Shown here: piece by piece, positions 64,000 through 64,000 of the stretch
How the letters are laid out: each line of letters starts with the position of its first letter
Numbering within the stretch: position 1 is the stretch's first letter
Assembly (NCBI RefSeq): GCF_900104795.1
Contig: NZ_FNTG01000002.1
Coordinates: 372,001 to 436,000 of the forward strand
Length of the DNA stretch: 64,000 nucleotides
Direction of reading: 5' to 3'
Origin: Burkholderia sp. WP9
Lineage (GTDB): Bacteria; Pseudomonadota; Gammaproteobacteria; Burkholderiales; Burkholderiaceae
The notes under the pieces: generated by a model
What the model was told of the DNA's origin: nothing
What the model saw: the letters and a program-made list of their open reading frames with translations, nothing else
The model's database searches: none
Position numbers and translations under genes: made by a program

Positions 64000-64000
64000 C

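Overview
The window is GC-rich, densely coded, and looks like part of a Burkholderiaceae replicon, most likely Paraburkholderia. This is inferred from the MKKALATSALGLVALGAHAQ-type porin, the BetR regulator, the codon use and the mix of sugar-acid, TRAP and sensor-kinase genes. I saw no tRNA, rRNA, insertion sequence, phage gene or CRISPR array. Both ends cut genes: a HipA toxin on the left and a 2-oxoglutarate/Fe(II) oxygenase on the right.

1-16.7 kb holds regulators and unrelated accessory functions. There is a hybrid kinase with a sulfite-oxidase-fold periplasmic partner, convergent with a BetR-type response regulator. A phosphoribosyltransferase-HAD fusion lies tail to tail with a NERD-domain helicase. 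Next come a glutathione transferase, a Zur-like repressor with a leaderless promoter, a single-domain response regulator, an RraA-like aldolase, a divergent TetR/DHA2-efflux pair, a zinc-ribbon membrane protein and a TAXI binding protein.

16.9-30 kb contains a DMT transporter, RpiR and MerR regulators, a bar/pat-like acetyltransferase, an orphan SsuA, and a four-gene operon (Baeyer-Villiger monooxygenase, SDR, PF10118 protein, alpha/beta hydrolase) behind a perfect palindrome. It ends with a urea transporter, a class II aldolase and a tautomerase.

30-50.3 kb is the centre of the window: an apparently complete pectin and D-galacturonate catabolic island. A secreted GH28 polygalacturonase would release galacturonate. 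A porin, a TRAP transporter and two MFS carriers would import it and related acids. Two uronate dehydrogenases and an SMP-30 lactonase would give galactarate, and GarD would give 5-dehydro-4-deoxyglucarate. From there two routes coexist: KdgD plus 2-oxoglutarate-semialdehyde dehydrogenase to 2-oxoglutarate, and GarL plus GarR to pyruvate and glycerate. A FadR-type GntR regulator sits in the middle. Nine copies of one operator-like motif (consensus about ATAYGTCRTCGTACAACAT) lie in five intergenic regions of the island, including the regulator's own promoter. They are the best evidence here for a locally controlled regulon.

50.9-64 kb has a cyanide-insensitive bd oxidase (cioA, cioB and a small third subunit) behind a perfect FNR/ANR box, a second convergent response-regulator/hybrid-kinase pair, an unrecognised sigma-like protein, and a 1152-residue fusion of a GMC oxidoreductase carrying a four-cysteine motif with a cysteine-nucleophile alpha/beta hydrolase. 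An overlapping FAD-oxidase/oxygenase pair closes the window.
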